Positions 15,884 through 25,059 of a stretch of 43,258 nucleotides of DNA are shown piece by piece; positions within the stretch are counted from its first letter, which is position 1; each line of letters opens with the position of its first letter. Below the pieces are notes generated by a model that saw only the letters and a list, made by a program, of their open reading frames with translations, was not told where the DNA came from and did no database searches. Source of the stretch: Burkholderiales bacterium (GTDB lineage Bacteria > Pseudomonadota > Gammaproteobacteria > Burkholderiales > Burkholderiaceae_C); contig CANFIC010000002.1 in NCBI GenBank assembly GCA_947446685.1, forward strand, positions 1-43,258, read 5' to 3'. Both the position numbers and the translations under genes were made by a program.

Positions 15884-15894
15884 ATTAATTCTCC

Positions 15895-16986
15895 TCAGGC
15901 GGGCGAAAAGACAGCAGCGATCTTGTTGGAGTTCAGAATGCGGGTCTCGACGAAATCTGACCATTCCAGCTTGGCACCGACCGCCTTCATCGCGCCGGCC
16001 AGCGCGAACCAGTTCAGCACCTCCTGTTGGCCCGACTCCTCAATCTGGTCTAGCTTGTAATTGCGCCAATGGTCGTAGTCGCCGTCAACCAATGCCTGGT
16101 ACAGGCGCCGATCGGCATCGACGTCGGGCTGCAGGCGATAGGTCTTGTCGACCAGGAAGGCATGCGACCAACTCGATGAGGCAATCACCGCCACCCGCCA
16201 GGGGCTATCGCGCAGGATCTTGCCGACCGCCACACCCATGTCGAAGCATCGCTTCGGCGAAGGCGACGGGGGATCCGGCGGGCGGCCGCGATCGGACCAG
16301 CGACTGACAAAGCCGCGATAGCTGATGATCTTGCGGCCATAGCAGTTGATCGGCATGGCCACCAGCGGCCAGGGGAAGCCGGTTCGGTCATAGTCGAGGT
16401 AGAGCACCGCGTTGAGGAAGGAGTGAGCCAGCCCGGGGTGGTGCAGCGGCTTGTAGGCATAGGCGATGTCAAACTCGGCATCCAGCAGTCCGCTGGCAAT
16501 ATGCTTGGCGGCCTCCGGATGGCCACGCAGGAGGCGCGCAGTGTCGCCGCGCTCACCCCATTCGTTGGGCCGCCCGCCGCCCCATTCATTCTCGACATCG
16601 GCGGCCATCAGGGACGACTCGCTGGCATGCTTCCAAGGGTAGACCGTCATATCGTCATAAGCCAGAACTGCGAAGGCAGGAACGATGTCCTCCTTGAAGT
16701 TCTCGTATTGGTCATCGCCCCAGATCAAGACGAAGTCGGGGTTGAAATCGTCAAGTGCCTTCTTCACACGACTCAATCCAACACGCATCGCAGCGCGGTG
16801 AGCCTTCGCCGCTGCAAGCGGGTCCGCCCACTCCTGCTGCATGAAGGCCGGCCAGGTCGCCGTGTCCTTGGCTGCCGCGGGAATTCCTGGGTCGGCCATG
16901 CGTCCGCGGTGAGGGTTGGCCATGTCGGCGTCACGCCCGCTCAAAGGGGGATAGTGCGACACCCCCAGCCCTAAAATTTCCGCCAT
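15895..16986 (-). CDS. Class III (LigB-type) extradiol ring-cleavage dioxygenase
   Basis: A 363-aa LigB-superfamily protein, the fold of protocatechuate 4,5-dioxygenase beta and 2-aminophenol 1,6-dioxygenase. By eye: H11 in LGLGVSHYPPL is the first iron ligand, H275 in SSSWSHAFL matches the catalytic His of GLSH, and E322 in GQQEVLNWFALAGA matches the carboxylate ligand. The second His ligand, normally in a DH motif, aligns with Gln93 of WGDDQYENF. A strong AGGAGG stands seven bases before ATG 16986. The next genes downstream are FAH copy 3 and RidA copy 2. No LigA-like small subunit is present. The substrate could be a catechol, protocatechuate-like acid or aminophenol. Confidence 0.88.
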   Translation of the reverse strand: MAEILGLGVSHYPPLSGRDADMANPHRGRMADPGIPAAAKDTATWPAFMQQEWADPLAAAKAHRAAMRVGLSRVKKALDDFNPDFVLIWGDDQYENFKEDIVPAFAVLAYDDMTVYPWKHASESSLMAADVENEWGGGRPNEWGERGDTARLLRGHPEAAKHIASGLLDAEFDIAYAYKPLHHPGLAHSFLNAVLYLDYDRTGFPWPLVAMPINCYGRKIISYRGFVSRWSDRGRPPDPPSPSPKRCFDMGVAVGKILRDSPWRVAVIASSSWSHAFLVDKTYRLQPDVDADRRLYQALVDGDYDHWRNYKLDQIEESGQQEVLNWFALAGAMKAVGAKLEWSDFVETRILNSNKIAAVFSPA

Positions 16987-17122
16987 CTTCTTTCCTCCTA
17001 AAGCGCCGTTGATTCGGTACGCCTAGGCTAGCGGCCGCTCAACGCTTTGACCAATCACAGCTACTGATTCTTGGAATGACGCTGGAGCATGGAGGACGGG
17101 CCGCGTTGCGCAAGCCCTGGGT
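16987..17122 (-). promoter_or_regulatory. Gap that may carry a promoter for the class III dioxygenase group
   Basis: This 136-bp gap is the first real break in the minus-strand series after five overlapping or close genes. A strong AGGAGG stands in front of the dioxygenase. No hairpin with a T-run and no clear promoter boxes could be picked out. Confidence 0.35.
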
Positions 17123-17815
17123 TCAAGCGCGGTCGGCAGGCGTCTTCCGAAATTCCGCCTCATAGCGTTTTCCGTTGAAGATGAAGTCGACGATCATGCG
17201 CAAGCGGCGCAGTATGGGCAAACGCATCAGATGGAAGGGCAGGAAGTCCTTCAGCAGCACGCCGACGACTTTCTGTCCGTTGGGACCGTTCCAGTTGTGC
17301 GTCAACTCGGCGACGGTGGTCTGGGTACTCGTGATCACCGCGCCAGCCCTGGCCATTCGCTCCAGGGCGAAGTCATCCGACATCTTGGTGATGGACCCGG
17401 ATGCGTCGCCCAATACATACACAGTGAAACCGGCCGCAAGTGCACTGAGTACAGGGAACACCAGGCACACATCGGTGGTTACACCGGCCATGATGAGTAT
17501 CCTGCGACCGGTCTTCTGCACCGCCGCGACAAAACGCGGATCGTCCCAGGCATTGACGATGCCCTGACGCTGCAAGCAGGGATGGCCCGCAAAGCTTTCA
17601 GTGATGCCCTTGATCAGCTTGCCGTTGGATCCCTGCTCCAAGCTGGTGGTGAGCACGGTCGGGATGCCCAAAGCCTTGGCGGTCTTGGCCATGACCTTGG
17701 TGTTCTGCTTGAGCAGTCGGTTGTCGATGGACTGAACCCAATCGATAATTCCCACTTGATGATCGATGAGAATCAGTGCGACGTTTTCTACTGACAGGGT
17801 TTGTTGTGTGCTCAT
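17123..17815 (-). CDS. Isochorismatase-family cysteine hydrolase
   Basis: A 230-aa cysteine hydrolase of the isochorismatase/YcaC group. The catalytic Asp is D18 (LILIDHQVGIIDWV) and the nucleophile is C117 in GVTTDVCLVF; the cis-peptide motif is the GVTT stretch. A C-terminal extension after about residue 180 carries a basic segment (LPILRRLRMIVDF). The start overlaps the RND permease stop as ATGA, so it is coupled to the envelope module. It likely hydrolyses an amide or related bond; no substrate can be assigned. Confidence 0.88.
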   Translation of the reverse strand: MSTQQTLSVENVALILIDHQVGIIDWVQSIDNRLLKQNTKVMAKTAKALGIPTVLTTSLEQGSNGKLIKGITESFAGHPCLQRQGIVNAWDDPRFVAAVQKTGRRILIMAGVTTDVCLVFPVLSALAAGFTVYVLGDASGSITKMSDDFALERMARAGAVITSTQTTVAELTHNWNGPNGQKVVGVLLKDFLPFHLMRLPILRRLRMIVDFIFNGKRYEAEFRKTPADRA

Positions 17816-20217
17816 GGAATTGCCTCGAGTTTCGTTTTGGTGGATGAATTTTTGAGCGGTCGGCGCGCGGTCGGTTTAAGTAGCCAGTGCGCCAAGGCGG
17901 GCAGCAGGATCAAGGCACCCAGCATATTCAGCAGGAACATGAACCCAAGCAGCAGGCCCATGTCGGCCTGGAAGCGAATCGGCGAGAAGACCCAGACGCC
18001 GACCGCCACTGCCAGTGTCAACCCGGTGAGCACGACTACACGCCCGGTGAACTGCAGCGCCCGGCCATAGGCCTCGCCGAGGTCGTGCCCCATTCGCAGC
18101 GATGCCAGCGTGACGCTGAGTACATAGAGCGAATAATCTACACCGATACCGACACCCAGGGCTACCACCGGCAAGGTGGCCACCTTCAGGCCGATACCCA
18201 ATGCGGCCATCAAGGCCTCGATCACGACGGTGGTCAACATCAGCGGGAGTACCGCGCAAAGGGTGGCACGCCATGAGCGGAAGGTCCACCAGGCCAATAG
18301 CGTGACGCATAGGTAAACGAGCGCTGTCATGATCCAGTTCGACTGTTTCACGACGATGTTCGTCGCTGCCTCGATTCCAGCGCTGCCGCCGGCCAGCAAT
18401 ATCCGTGTTTCACCCTCGTCATGCTCGTTTGCGAAGGCCTGGGTTGCCTGCACCACGCGGTCCAGCGTCTGCGCCTTGTGGTCGCTGAGGTACACATACA
18501 CCGCGAGCAGATCGCAGGACTGATTGAACATCTCGCGCGGGGCGCGTGCGGTGATGGAGTTGAGAGTCTCCTGATTGCGGGGTATCTCGTACCAGCGCGG
18601 GTTGCCCTCGTTCATGCCCACTGCGGCGCGCTTGGCCAGCCCGGCAAAGGAGCTGGTCGACTCGACACCCTCAAGCTGCTGCAGTCGCCACTCCAGCGCG
18701 TCCACCATGACCAACTTATCGTAGCGCGTGCACAGAAACTTCGGTGTCTTGACCATCACCACCAGCAGGTCGCTGCTGGCGGGAAAGTTGCCCACCATGA
18801 AGGCGCTGTCGCGGTTGTAGCGTGAGTCGGCGCGCAATTCGGGCGCGCCAGGGTCGATGTCGCCCACCGTCAGGCGCAGGCTGCCGGCCACTCCCACCGC
18901 GCCCAGCAGGACAGCTACGAACACGATGTTTCGCGCAGCGCGTGGCTGGGTGCAGCGCACCAGGGCTCGCCACAGTGCCAGGACGAGGCGCCCGTCTTCT
19001 CTTGTGCTGGCGTTGACCCCGGTGTAGGACAACAGAATCGGCAGCAGGATCAGGTTCGTGAAGATCAGCGCCGCCATGCCTAGACATGCAGTGAGGGCCA
19101 GGTCGCGAATGATCTGGATGTCGATCACCGTCAGCACGGCGAAGCCCAGCACATCGGCCATCAGCGCGGTAAGCCCCGCCATGAACAGTCGCCGAAAGGT
19201 GTAGCGGGCGGCCACCACCTTGTGCGTGCCGCGCGCCACGTCGGCGGCGATGCCGTTCATTTTCTGGCAGCCGTGACTCATGCCGATGGCAAAGACGAGA
19301 AAAGGCACCAGCACGGTGTAGGGATCGAGCACATAGCCCATCAAACTCAGCAGACCCAGGGTCCACAGCACCGCCACCAGCGAGCAGGCCATCACCACCA
19401 GCGTGCTGCGGGCGCAACGCGTGTAGGCGTAGAGAGCCGCCGTGCAGAGAAACAGTGCAAGCAAAAAGTAGCCCGCCATGGCGGCGAGTCCGTCGATCAG
19501 GTCACCGGCAATCTTGGCAAAACCGGTAATGTGAATCTTGATCTTGTCGCTTTCGTAATTGGTGCGGAGTTGCTCCAGCCTTTGCGACAACGCGCGGTAG
19601 TCCAGGGCGTTGCCGTCACTGGTGCGCGCAAGAAGGGGCACAAGGACCAAGCTGGACTGCAGGTTCGGCGCAACGAGCCGACCGATTTCGCCCGAACGTT
19701 CGACATTGGCCCGCAACTCCTGCAAGGCATTGGCGGATCCGTCGTAGGCATCAGGGATCACCGGGCCGCCATCCAGGCCTTCTTCAGTCACGCCGAGCCA
19801 GCGCGTGTTGGCCGTCCACAGCGACTTCATGAAGGGCCGGTCTACGCCGGGAATGAGGAAGATTTCGTCATTCAACTGACTCAAGGTCTTCTGATAGTCG
19901 GCGTCGTAAATCGACCCGCTCTGGTGGTGCACCGCCACACGCAGGGTATTGCCCACGCCGGCCAGATCTTCACGATGGGCCAGATAGTTGCGCACGAACT
20001 CGTGCCCGGCCGGAATCATGCGTTCGAAGCTGGCGTTGAGTGTCAGGTGCCTCGCGCTGGCGCCGAGCACCAGCGTCAGCAACGCGCAGGCCGCGACAAT
20101 CCACGCGCGATGGTTGAAGAACAGCCGTTCGACCCATGAGCCGGAGTGGCGGTCGAACTGGGCCAGTTGCGCGACGACGGGCCAATCAGCGCCCGCGTTC
20201 TCAGTGGAAACGCTCAT
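17812..20217 (-). CDS. RND/MMPL-family transporter permease
   Basis: An 801-aa permease of the MMPL/RND superfamily (hydrophobe transporters). It has an N-terminal helix (WIVAACALLTLVLGA), a large periplasmic loop to about residue 245, a block of helices including FLVFAIGMSHGCQKMN, then a second helix-loop-helix repeat with VVALGVGIGVDYSLYVLS, the sterol-sensing-domain-like region. About 12 helices in two halves are expected. It overlaps its neighbours on both sides by 4 bp (ATGA). In related bacteria DUF1302, DUF1329, YCF48-like and this type of RND protein recur together near genes for hydrophobic or steroid/aromatic substrates. A role in moving the substrate across the envelope is inferred. 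Confidence 0.9.
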   Translation of the reverse strand: MSVSTENAGADWPVVAQLAQFDRHSGSWVERLFFNHRAWIVAACALLTLVLGASARHLTLNASFERMIPAGHEFVRNYLAHREDLAGVGNTLRVAVHHQSGSIYDADYQKTLSQLNDEIFLIPGVDRPFMKSLWTANTRWLGVTEEGLDGGPVIPDAYDGSANALQELRANVERSGEIGRLVAPNLQSSLVLVPLLARTSDGNALDYRALSQRLEQLRTNYESDKIKIHITGFAKIAGDLIDGLAAMAGYFLLALFLCTAALYAYTRCARSTLVVMACSLVAVLWTLGLLSLMGYVLDPYTVLVPFLVFAIGMSHGCQKMNGIAADVARGTHKVVAARYTFRRLFMAGLTALMADVLGFAVLTVIDIQIIRDLALTACLGMAALIFTNLILLPILLSYTGVNASTREDGRLVLALWRALVRCTQPRAARNIVFVAVLLGAVGVAGSLRLTVGDIDPGAPELRADSRYNRDSAFMVGNFPASSDLLVVMVKTPKFLCTRYDKLVMVDALEWRLQQLEGVESTSSFAGLAKRAAVGMNEGNPRWYEIPRNQETLNSITARAPREMFNQSCDLLAVYVYLSDHKAQTLDRVVQATQAFANEHDEGETRILLAGGSAGIEAATNIVVKQSNWIMTALVYLCVTLLAWWTFRSWRATLCAVLPLMLTTVVIEALMAALGIGLKVATLPVVALGVGIGVDYSLYVLSVTLASLRMGHDLGEAYGRALQFTGRVVVLTGLTLAVAVGVWVFSPIRFQADMGLLLGFMFLLNMLGALILLPALAHWLLKPTARRPLKNSSTKTKLEAIP

Positions 20218-21380
20218 CGCTGCCCCGTTGCACCGTTGAAATTATTCATATCCACCACCGCCACGCCCCGCGCACCTGCAAGCGCGATATGGCCCTCGCA
20301 AGCTGTTACGGCCGCATGCACCGCGGCCACGGGTGAGGCCGCCACGCGGCGGGCCGCCGAGGTGCCAGGTTGCCACCGAAGCACCTGGCCATCGGCATCG
20401 AAGAGCAGCAAGTCTTGACGGGCCACGGTCAGGCCCGAGATCAACGACGAGGCGCCGCCCGTGGGCACGGGCACCCAGGACTTGCCGTCGGCGGCGCCGC
20501 GGAAGGCGTTCCCGCGCAGGCCGTACAGCAAGATCTCGGCCCCGCCCTCAGGTGCTGTGGGCATGACGCCGAAGAAGCTCCCTGCATAGGGACTGGGCAC
20601 CTTGGAGAACGGACTCTCGGCATTGGGCGCGTGCAGGATCAAGCCCTGCTCGCCGACGATGAACACAGCGTCGCCACGCACGTGCAAGGCGTACAGGTGC
20701 AGGCCCTTGGGGTTCGGAATGCGGTCGGCCATCCACTGCCAACTCGAACCACCGTCCGAGGTGGACAGCGCCAGCCCGAAGGCGCCGATAACCATGCCCC
20801 GCTGCGGCGTCCAGAAGTGCAGTGCGAACAAAGGTTTGTCAGGGCCTTCCCTGACCAGGCGCTCCGCATCGCGCAGCGCCAGGCGCCGGCTCTCATTCGC
20901 GGCGGTGTTGCCTTCTGAGGCTGCGGGCGCGTCCTGAAGCGCCCTTTGCGCGGATTCCATTGCCAACTGCGCCGCTTGACCCCCCTCGAGCTGACGCCGC
21001 CAAGTGGCGCCGCCGTCCCGCGTAACCAGCACGACGCCGCCGTGACCGACAGCCCAGCCCAGGCGATCGTCAACGAACTGCAAAGCGGTCAGCGTCACGC
21101 CGACCGGAACCGCGGCCTGCCGCCAGTGCACGGCACAGTCGTCCGAGTAGATTACCTGGCCCCGTTCGCCGGCAGCCACCAGCCGCTTGCCTGCGCGCGC
21201 CATCGAAAACATGGCGCTGCGCATCGCAAGATCGGACGCCACAGCCGGGCGGTCAAGCAAACGGTCAGCCGCAACAGCGGGCATGGCTGACAAAGCCATC
21301 CCAGATCCCAGCAAGAGTCCCGGTAAAGCCGGGAGGAAGGCCGTGAGTGCAAGACGACTCACGGCGCGTCGTTCCCTCAT
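20214..21380 (-). CDS. YCF48-like beta-propeller exported protein
   Basis: A 388-aa protein with an N-terminal signal sequence (basic start, LALTAFLPALPGLLLGSGMALSA, cleavage near AVAA). It is followed by repeats of the photosynthesis-system-II-assembly/YCF48 or sialidase-like propeller type: GRGQVIYSDDCAVHWRQ-like, GWAVGHGGVVLVTRDGGATWRRQ and ALSTSDGGSSWQWM. The DGG-x-(T/S)W signature recurs. It is expected in the periplasm. It overlaps the RND gene and the DUF1329 gene by 4 bp each, so a stoichiometric partner of that module is likely. Its actual task, perhaps assembly or docking, is unknown. Confidence 0.87.
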   Translation of the reverse strand: MRERRAVSRLALTAFLPALPGLLLGSGMALSAMPAVAADRLLDRPAVASDLAMRSAMFSMARAGKRLVAAGERGQVIYSDDCAVHWRQAAVPVGVTLTALQFVDDRLGWAVGHGGVVLVTRDGGATWRRQLEGGQAAQLAMESAQRALQDAPAASEGNTAANESRRLALRDAERLVREGPDKPLFALHFWTPQRGMVIGAFGLALSTSDGGSSWQWMADRIPNPKGLHLYALHVRGDAVFIVGEQGLILHAPNAESPFSKVPSPYAGSFFGVMPTAPEGGAEILLYGLRGNAFRGAADGKSWVPVPTGGASSLISGLTVARQDLLLFDADGQVLRWQPGTSAARRVAASPVAAVHAAVTACEGHIALAGARGVAVVDMNNFNGATGQR

Positions 21381-22744
21381 CGAATTCCCTCTCCAGACAT
21401 CGCGTCGGGCGTGAAGAAGGTGGACGGCAGCTTGGGCAGTTGCTTGAATAGGACCTTCTTGTCCAGGTCGGCGGCGCCGCCGTTGACCCAGGTCCCGGTT
21501 TGCAGGTTGTGCGTGATCCAGGGATAGTTGCCCAGCACGAAGGGTCCTTCAGACACGACGCTAGGCACGCCCATGGCGACGCGCCAGAGCTTGCCTTCGG
21601 CATCCCATCCTTCGCTCAGTACGGCGCCCCAGGTATCCTCGTCGAGGTAGTAGCGGCGCTTGGGTACGACGTGTCGCTTGCCCTCGGCGAGCGTTGCCTC
21701 GATGACCCAGACTCGATGGAGCTCCCAACGCGTGGCGGATGACTCAATGTGATGGCTGGCATAACGCTTGTCGGCCGGTAAGCCCATCCACCGGTTGTTG
21801 TTGTAGGGGATGTACATTTCCTGCTTGCCCACCAACTTCCAGGTGTAGCGGTCGAGATCACCCGACCACATATAGGCCTCATCGAAGTATTCCTGGCCGG
21901 AATTGACGTCGTTGGGCGTGTCGCAGCAGACCGTGGGGGCCTTGCGCACGCGGCGCTGCCCCGGAAAATACTGCCAGGCTTGGCGCGGCCGGTCGAGCGA
22001 GTCGATCACCAGCAAGGACTCCCCCGACTTGAAGGCGGGCTCGGTCGTGGAAACGCGGATTTGCCAATAGGCGCCGGTGTAGTTCGCGGTCCAAGGCGTG
22101 GCAGGGTCGTAGTACGGCCAGTAGATGTGGTTGTAACCCTTACCGGCCAGCACCAGCTTGCCGTCGGCCGTGCCGGTGTAGTTGGCAAAGTTCAGCGTGG
22201 TTGTCACGCCCGCATAGGCCAAACGGTGGTTCCACATCGCTTCGGCACCGTCCTTGGGGATCGGAAACGGTGTGCCGCCATAAGCGCCCTCGATGGCGTT
22301 GCCGCCGTTCTTGGTCTTGGCACTGGTGGCATTGCGGAAGGTGTTGTCGTACACCCATTGCGGCACAGCTGCACTGCGGCGAGTCGGATAGACATCGAGG
22401 CGGAAGCTTTCAGGGTACTTTTTCAGCAGCGCTTTCACGCCATCCGACAACTTGTCTGCATGCTTGTCCGCGTCCTTGGCTGTGATGGTCAATACCGCTT
22501 TGTCGGCGGCGAAAGGATCAGGGCGCAGATCCCCCGTCTTGTAACCGGGCGCCACGGTGGTATATCCACCTGTCCAGGCCGATATGGTGCCGGCGGCGTT
22601 GCCCGCCCTTTCGGCGCCAAGCGGCGTCAATGTGGTCTTCAGCTTTTGTGCTTCTTCTGCCGAGACGGCCGCCTCAGCCAGTGGCCAGGCGCAGCAAGCG
22701 AGCGCGGCCATGGCCGCGATGGAACGATGGAGTCGTTGCTTCAT
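21377..22744 (-). CDS. DUF1329 periplasmic protein
   Basis: A 455-aa DUF1329 family protein. The signal peptide is MKQRLHRSIAAMAALACCAW with cleavage near AEA. The mature part has ERAGNAAGTISAWTGGYT and PYNNNRWMG, typical of the family, and HRVWVIEATLAEGKRHVVPKRRYYLDEDTW near the C-terminal half. The family is thought to have a LolA/LolB-like lipid-binding fold. ATG 22744 was chosen because GGAAG is just upstream and the signal peptide begins there; the frame is open to 23086 but overlaps DUF1302. It is always found next to DUF1302, as here (20 bp apart). Probably ferries a hydrophobic ligand between barrel and permease (inference). Confidence 0.92.
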   Translation of the reverse strand: MKQRLHRSIAAMAALACCAWPLAEAAVSAEEAQKLKTTLTPLGAERAGNAAGTISAWTGGYTTVAPGYKTGDLRPDPFAADKAVLTITAKDADKHADKLSDGVKALLKKYPESFRLDVYPTRRSAAVPQWVYDNTFRNATSAKTKNGGNAIEGAYGGTPFPIPKDGAEAMWNHRLAYAGVTTTLNFANYTGTADGKLVLAGKGYNHIYWPYYDPATPWTANYTGAYWQIRVSTTEPAFKSGESLLVIDSLDRPRQAWQYFPGQRRVRKAPTVCCDTPNDVNSGQEYFDEAYMWSGDLDRYTWKLVGKQEMYIPYNNNRWMGLPADKRYASHHIESSATRWELHRVWVIEATLAEGKRHVVPKRRYYLDEDTWGAVLSEGWDAEGKLWRVAMGVPSVVSEGPFVLGNYPWITHNLQTGTWVNGGAADLDKKVLFKQLPKLPSTFFTPDAMSGEGIR

Positions 22745-22764
22745 GATGATCTTCCGTGAAGGTT

Positions 22765-24459
22765 TCAGAACGTGGACTGAACGTTGAACGAAATGAAATT
22801 TCGATCCGCGTATTTTTGCTGGTAGGACAGGCGATCGTTGGCAGGCGCGAAGAACGCGCCAGACTTTCCGATGAAGCCGGCGTAGGCGATACCGAACCGC
22901 ACTTGCTTGCGGTAATCCCCGCTCAACCCGATGCTGAAGTCGCCGCCTTTGTCGATGCCGCCGTTGAACAAGCTGACCACCGATGAGCGCCCCGCTGGGT
23001 TGTAGCCCAGGCCGATCGGAACCGAGATGTCTACACCGTCCAGCACCTGAAAGTAGGTGGGAGTGAAAAGCACCCGGAAACCCCATGCGTCACGGGTCGC
23101 GTTGGCGTCTAATGCAGCCGCGTTGCTCGTGATGCTGAGCCTGCGGTTCCACGCCGCCTCGGCCAGCAGGCTGGCACCATCCCAAAGCGCCGTAGGCGAG
23201 AGCAGCACCACGGTGGAGATTTGCGCATGCCCTGATCGGCCAACCGGATAGCCCGGATTGGCACTATTGTCGGTTTTGGGAGAGAAGGCGAACACGCCGG
23301 CATTGACCAGGGGCGTGTTGTCCCGCACTGAAACCTCGATACCGACATTGGCCGGGCCAACCGATGTGCTCATGCTGGCCCCGTAAGCACGGATGCCTTC
23401 GTGATACGCCAGAACGTAGTCGCCAACGCGCGCGCCGGGGGCGCCCTGGTTCGCGAAGAATCCCGGCCCTGCTGTCGGTCGCAGGTAGGATGAAAACCCC
23501 TTGTCGTGGAAGCGGATGGCGTAGAAGCCAAACTCGCTGTCCAACTCTTGCGGGCGATAACGCAGTTGCACACCATACTGGCCGCTGTCGCGTGCCTTCA
23601 GGTCTTGACCCCGCTGGAAGTACGAACCCGTGGACCAGAAGAGCCTCTCTCCACCCTCGTCGAGTACGTCTGAGAACGACAGGTAGCTCCCCGCGGCCGG
23701 GATCCGGTTCGACTGCCATTCCAATTGGTAGTACGCGCCGAACGAGAGTTCCGGATTGACCTGCAATTGACCGGAAACCTGGTTGACGGGGCGGATGATT
23801 TCCTTGAATTGAGAGCCCGGGACAGACAGCAACTTCACGAGGTCGGTTGGCGCCTGCCCGCCAGCAATGCCATTGGCACCGAAGAAGAGACTTTCGCCCC
23901 ACAGCACCGTGTGTTTGCCCAAACGTCCGGTGGCACGCATGTCGCCTAGATCGACGTTGCCGAAGACGAAGGCGTCCAGCATTTCAGCCTGCTGGCCATG
24001 CAGCTTGCGTGTCGCAGCCGTGAATTGGGTGGACGGTGCCGACAAGCTGTTGGACGTGTAGGGCGAGTCGTTGTTGTTCGAGCCCTGGTACACGCGGTCA
24101 TACCAAGCTGCTGCGCTGAGGCGTGCGCCGAATTTTTGCGCATAAACCATGTCCGCCTCGGTGAACAGGTCGAGCCGATTGGAGACCAACCCCTTCTTGC
24201 TGAAATTGCGGTCACCATCGTCCAGGTTGGCCTGCGCCCGCCCTACCAGGGTCGGATCGACCGAGTCGGTCCGGAAAGCACCGCTGTACTTGAGCGTGGT
24301 GTCCCACCTGAGTTTCAGGTCTGGGTTGTCCGTTTGCAATTCGATTGCCATGGCCTGCGGCGCCAGCACAAGCGTGAGCAATGCGATGCCCAGACTCTTG
24401 CGCCGACTGGCAACGTGCTTTTTCTCCGGGCGAGCAAAGGCCCTCAGATTGTTTTTCAT
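22765..24459 (-). CDS. DUF1302 outer-membrane beta-barrel protein
   Basis: A 564-aa DUF1302 family protein. The signal peptide ends LVLAPQAMA-IELQ. The mature protein alternates hydrophobic and polar residues in many strands and ends in a terminal Phe (FNVQSTF), the outer-membrane insertion signature. Family landmarks are LKYSGAFRT, LDLFTEADMVY, GRLGKHTVLWGESLFFG and VNPELSFGAYYQLEW. AAGGAGA stands before ATG 24459. It heads the envelope module and is likely the outer-membrane entry point for a hydrophobic substrate. The 12-bp motif listed separately lies directly upstream. Confidence 0.92.
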   Translation of the reverse strand: MKNNLRAFARPEKKHVASRRKSLGIALLTLVLAPQAMAIELQTDNPDLKLRWDTTLKYSGAFRTDSVDPTLVGRAQANLDDGDRNFSKKGLVSNRLDLFTEADMVYAQKFGARLSAAAWYDRVYQGSNNNDSPYTSNSLSAPSTQFTAATRKLHGQQAEMLDAFVFGNVDLGDMRATGRLGKHTVLWGESLFFGANGIAGGQAPTDLVKLLSVPGSQFKEIIRPVNQVSGQLQVNPELSFGAYYQLEWQSNRIPAAGSYLSFSDVLDEGGERLFWSTGSYFQRGQDLKARDSGQYGVQLRYRPQELDSEFGFYAIRFHDKGFSSYLRPTAGPGFFANQGAPGARVGDYVLAYHEGIRAYGASMSTSVGPANVGIEVSVRDNTPLVNAGVFAFSPKTDNSANPGYPVGRSGHAQISTVVLLSPTALWDGASLLAEAAWNRRLSITSNAAALDANATRDAWGFRVLFTPTYFQVLDGVDISVPIGLGYNPAGRSSVVSLFNGGIDKGGDFSIGLSGDYRKQVRFGIAYAGFIGKSGAFFAPANDRLSYQQKYADRNFISFNVQSTF

Positions 24460-24471
24460 GATGTCTCCTTG

Positions 24472-24483
24472 GTGAAAATATCT
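24472..24483. repeat. 12-bp motif GTGAAAATATCT, also found before the IclR gene
   Basis: The exact same 12 bases occur at 27972-27983. Here they sit 13 bp before the DUF1302 start codon, and there about 60 bp before the IclR start. An AT-rich 12-mer repeated by chance is unlikely in sequence this GC-rich. It may be part of a shared operator. Confidence 0.4.
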
Positions 24484-24536
24484 TGGTTTCGGATACTGTT
24501 GCTGAGCTATTTCGCTCGCTTGCCGAACCCTGTAAT

Positions 24537-25037
24537 TCAGAGCGGCTTGCCTTCGTCGGTGAAACGGTCACCGAAGTCGAACATGTCCTCGGTTTCGTCA
24601 CCGTCGTAATACTGGAACTCCCACCAGTTGTGGTCCAGGTCTTCCAGGTAGAACGAGTAGATGCCATGCTGGAACTTCGGATTCCAGATGCTTCGGATAC
24701 CGTATTTATCCTTGTGCTCTAGCGCCGCACGGTGGGCCGCATCGACTGCTGCGCGCGAATCGACATCTAGCCCCCAGTGGTTGAACATATGCACCGGGCG
24801 CAAGCGCTCGCCCGACTCGATGCAGACGATGTGCGATGAACTCGAGCATCGGATGGCCATCGCACCGATGCTGTGCCTGGCCGTCTCCAGGCCCAGGAAC
24901 TCTTCATAAAAGCGTCGCGACTCGCTCAGTTTGTAGACTTCCAGCGTGCCGTGACTCAGCGTGCTGGGCTTAACGAAAGAGTCCTTTTTTGGCCGTCTAG
25001 CCACGACATAGTCGAATATTTCCAATGTGCTGCTCAT
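24537..25037 (-). CDS. Single-domain VOC (glyoxalase/dioxygenase superfamily) protein
   Basis: A 166-aa VOC protein. A metal-binding triad is visible: H29 in TLSHGTLEVY, H87 in MFNHWGLDV and E140 in HNWWEFQYY. The first strand pattern LEVYKLSESRRFYEEFLGLE is typical. The length suits a dimeric single-domain enzyme rather than the two-domain dioxygenase at 2459. ATG 25037 was preferred to 25049. It lies 22 bp after the reductase gene. It could be a small extradiol dioxygenase, an isomerase or a lyase; no reaction can be assigned. Confidence 0.85.
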   Translation of the reverse strand: MSSTLEIFDYVVARRPKKDSFVKPSTLSHGTLEVYKLSESRRFYEEFLGLETARHSIGAMAIRCSSSSHIVCIESGERLRPVHMFNHWGLDVDSRAAVDAAHRAALEHKDKYGIRSIWNPKFQHGIYSFYLEDLDHNWWEFQYYDGDETEDMFDFGDRFTDEGKPL

Positions 25038-25059
25038 GCGGTTCTCCAAAGGTGCGGGA

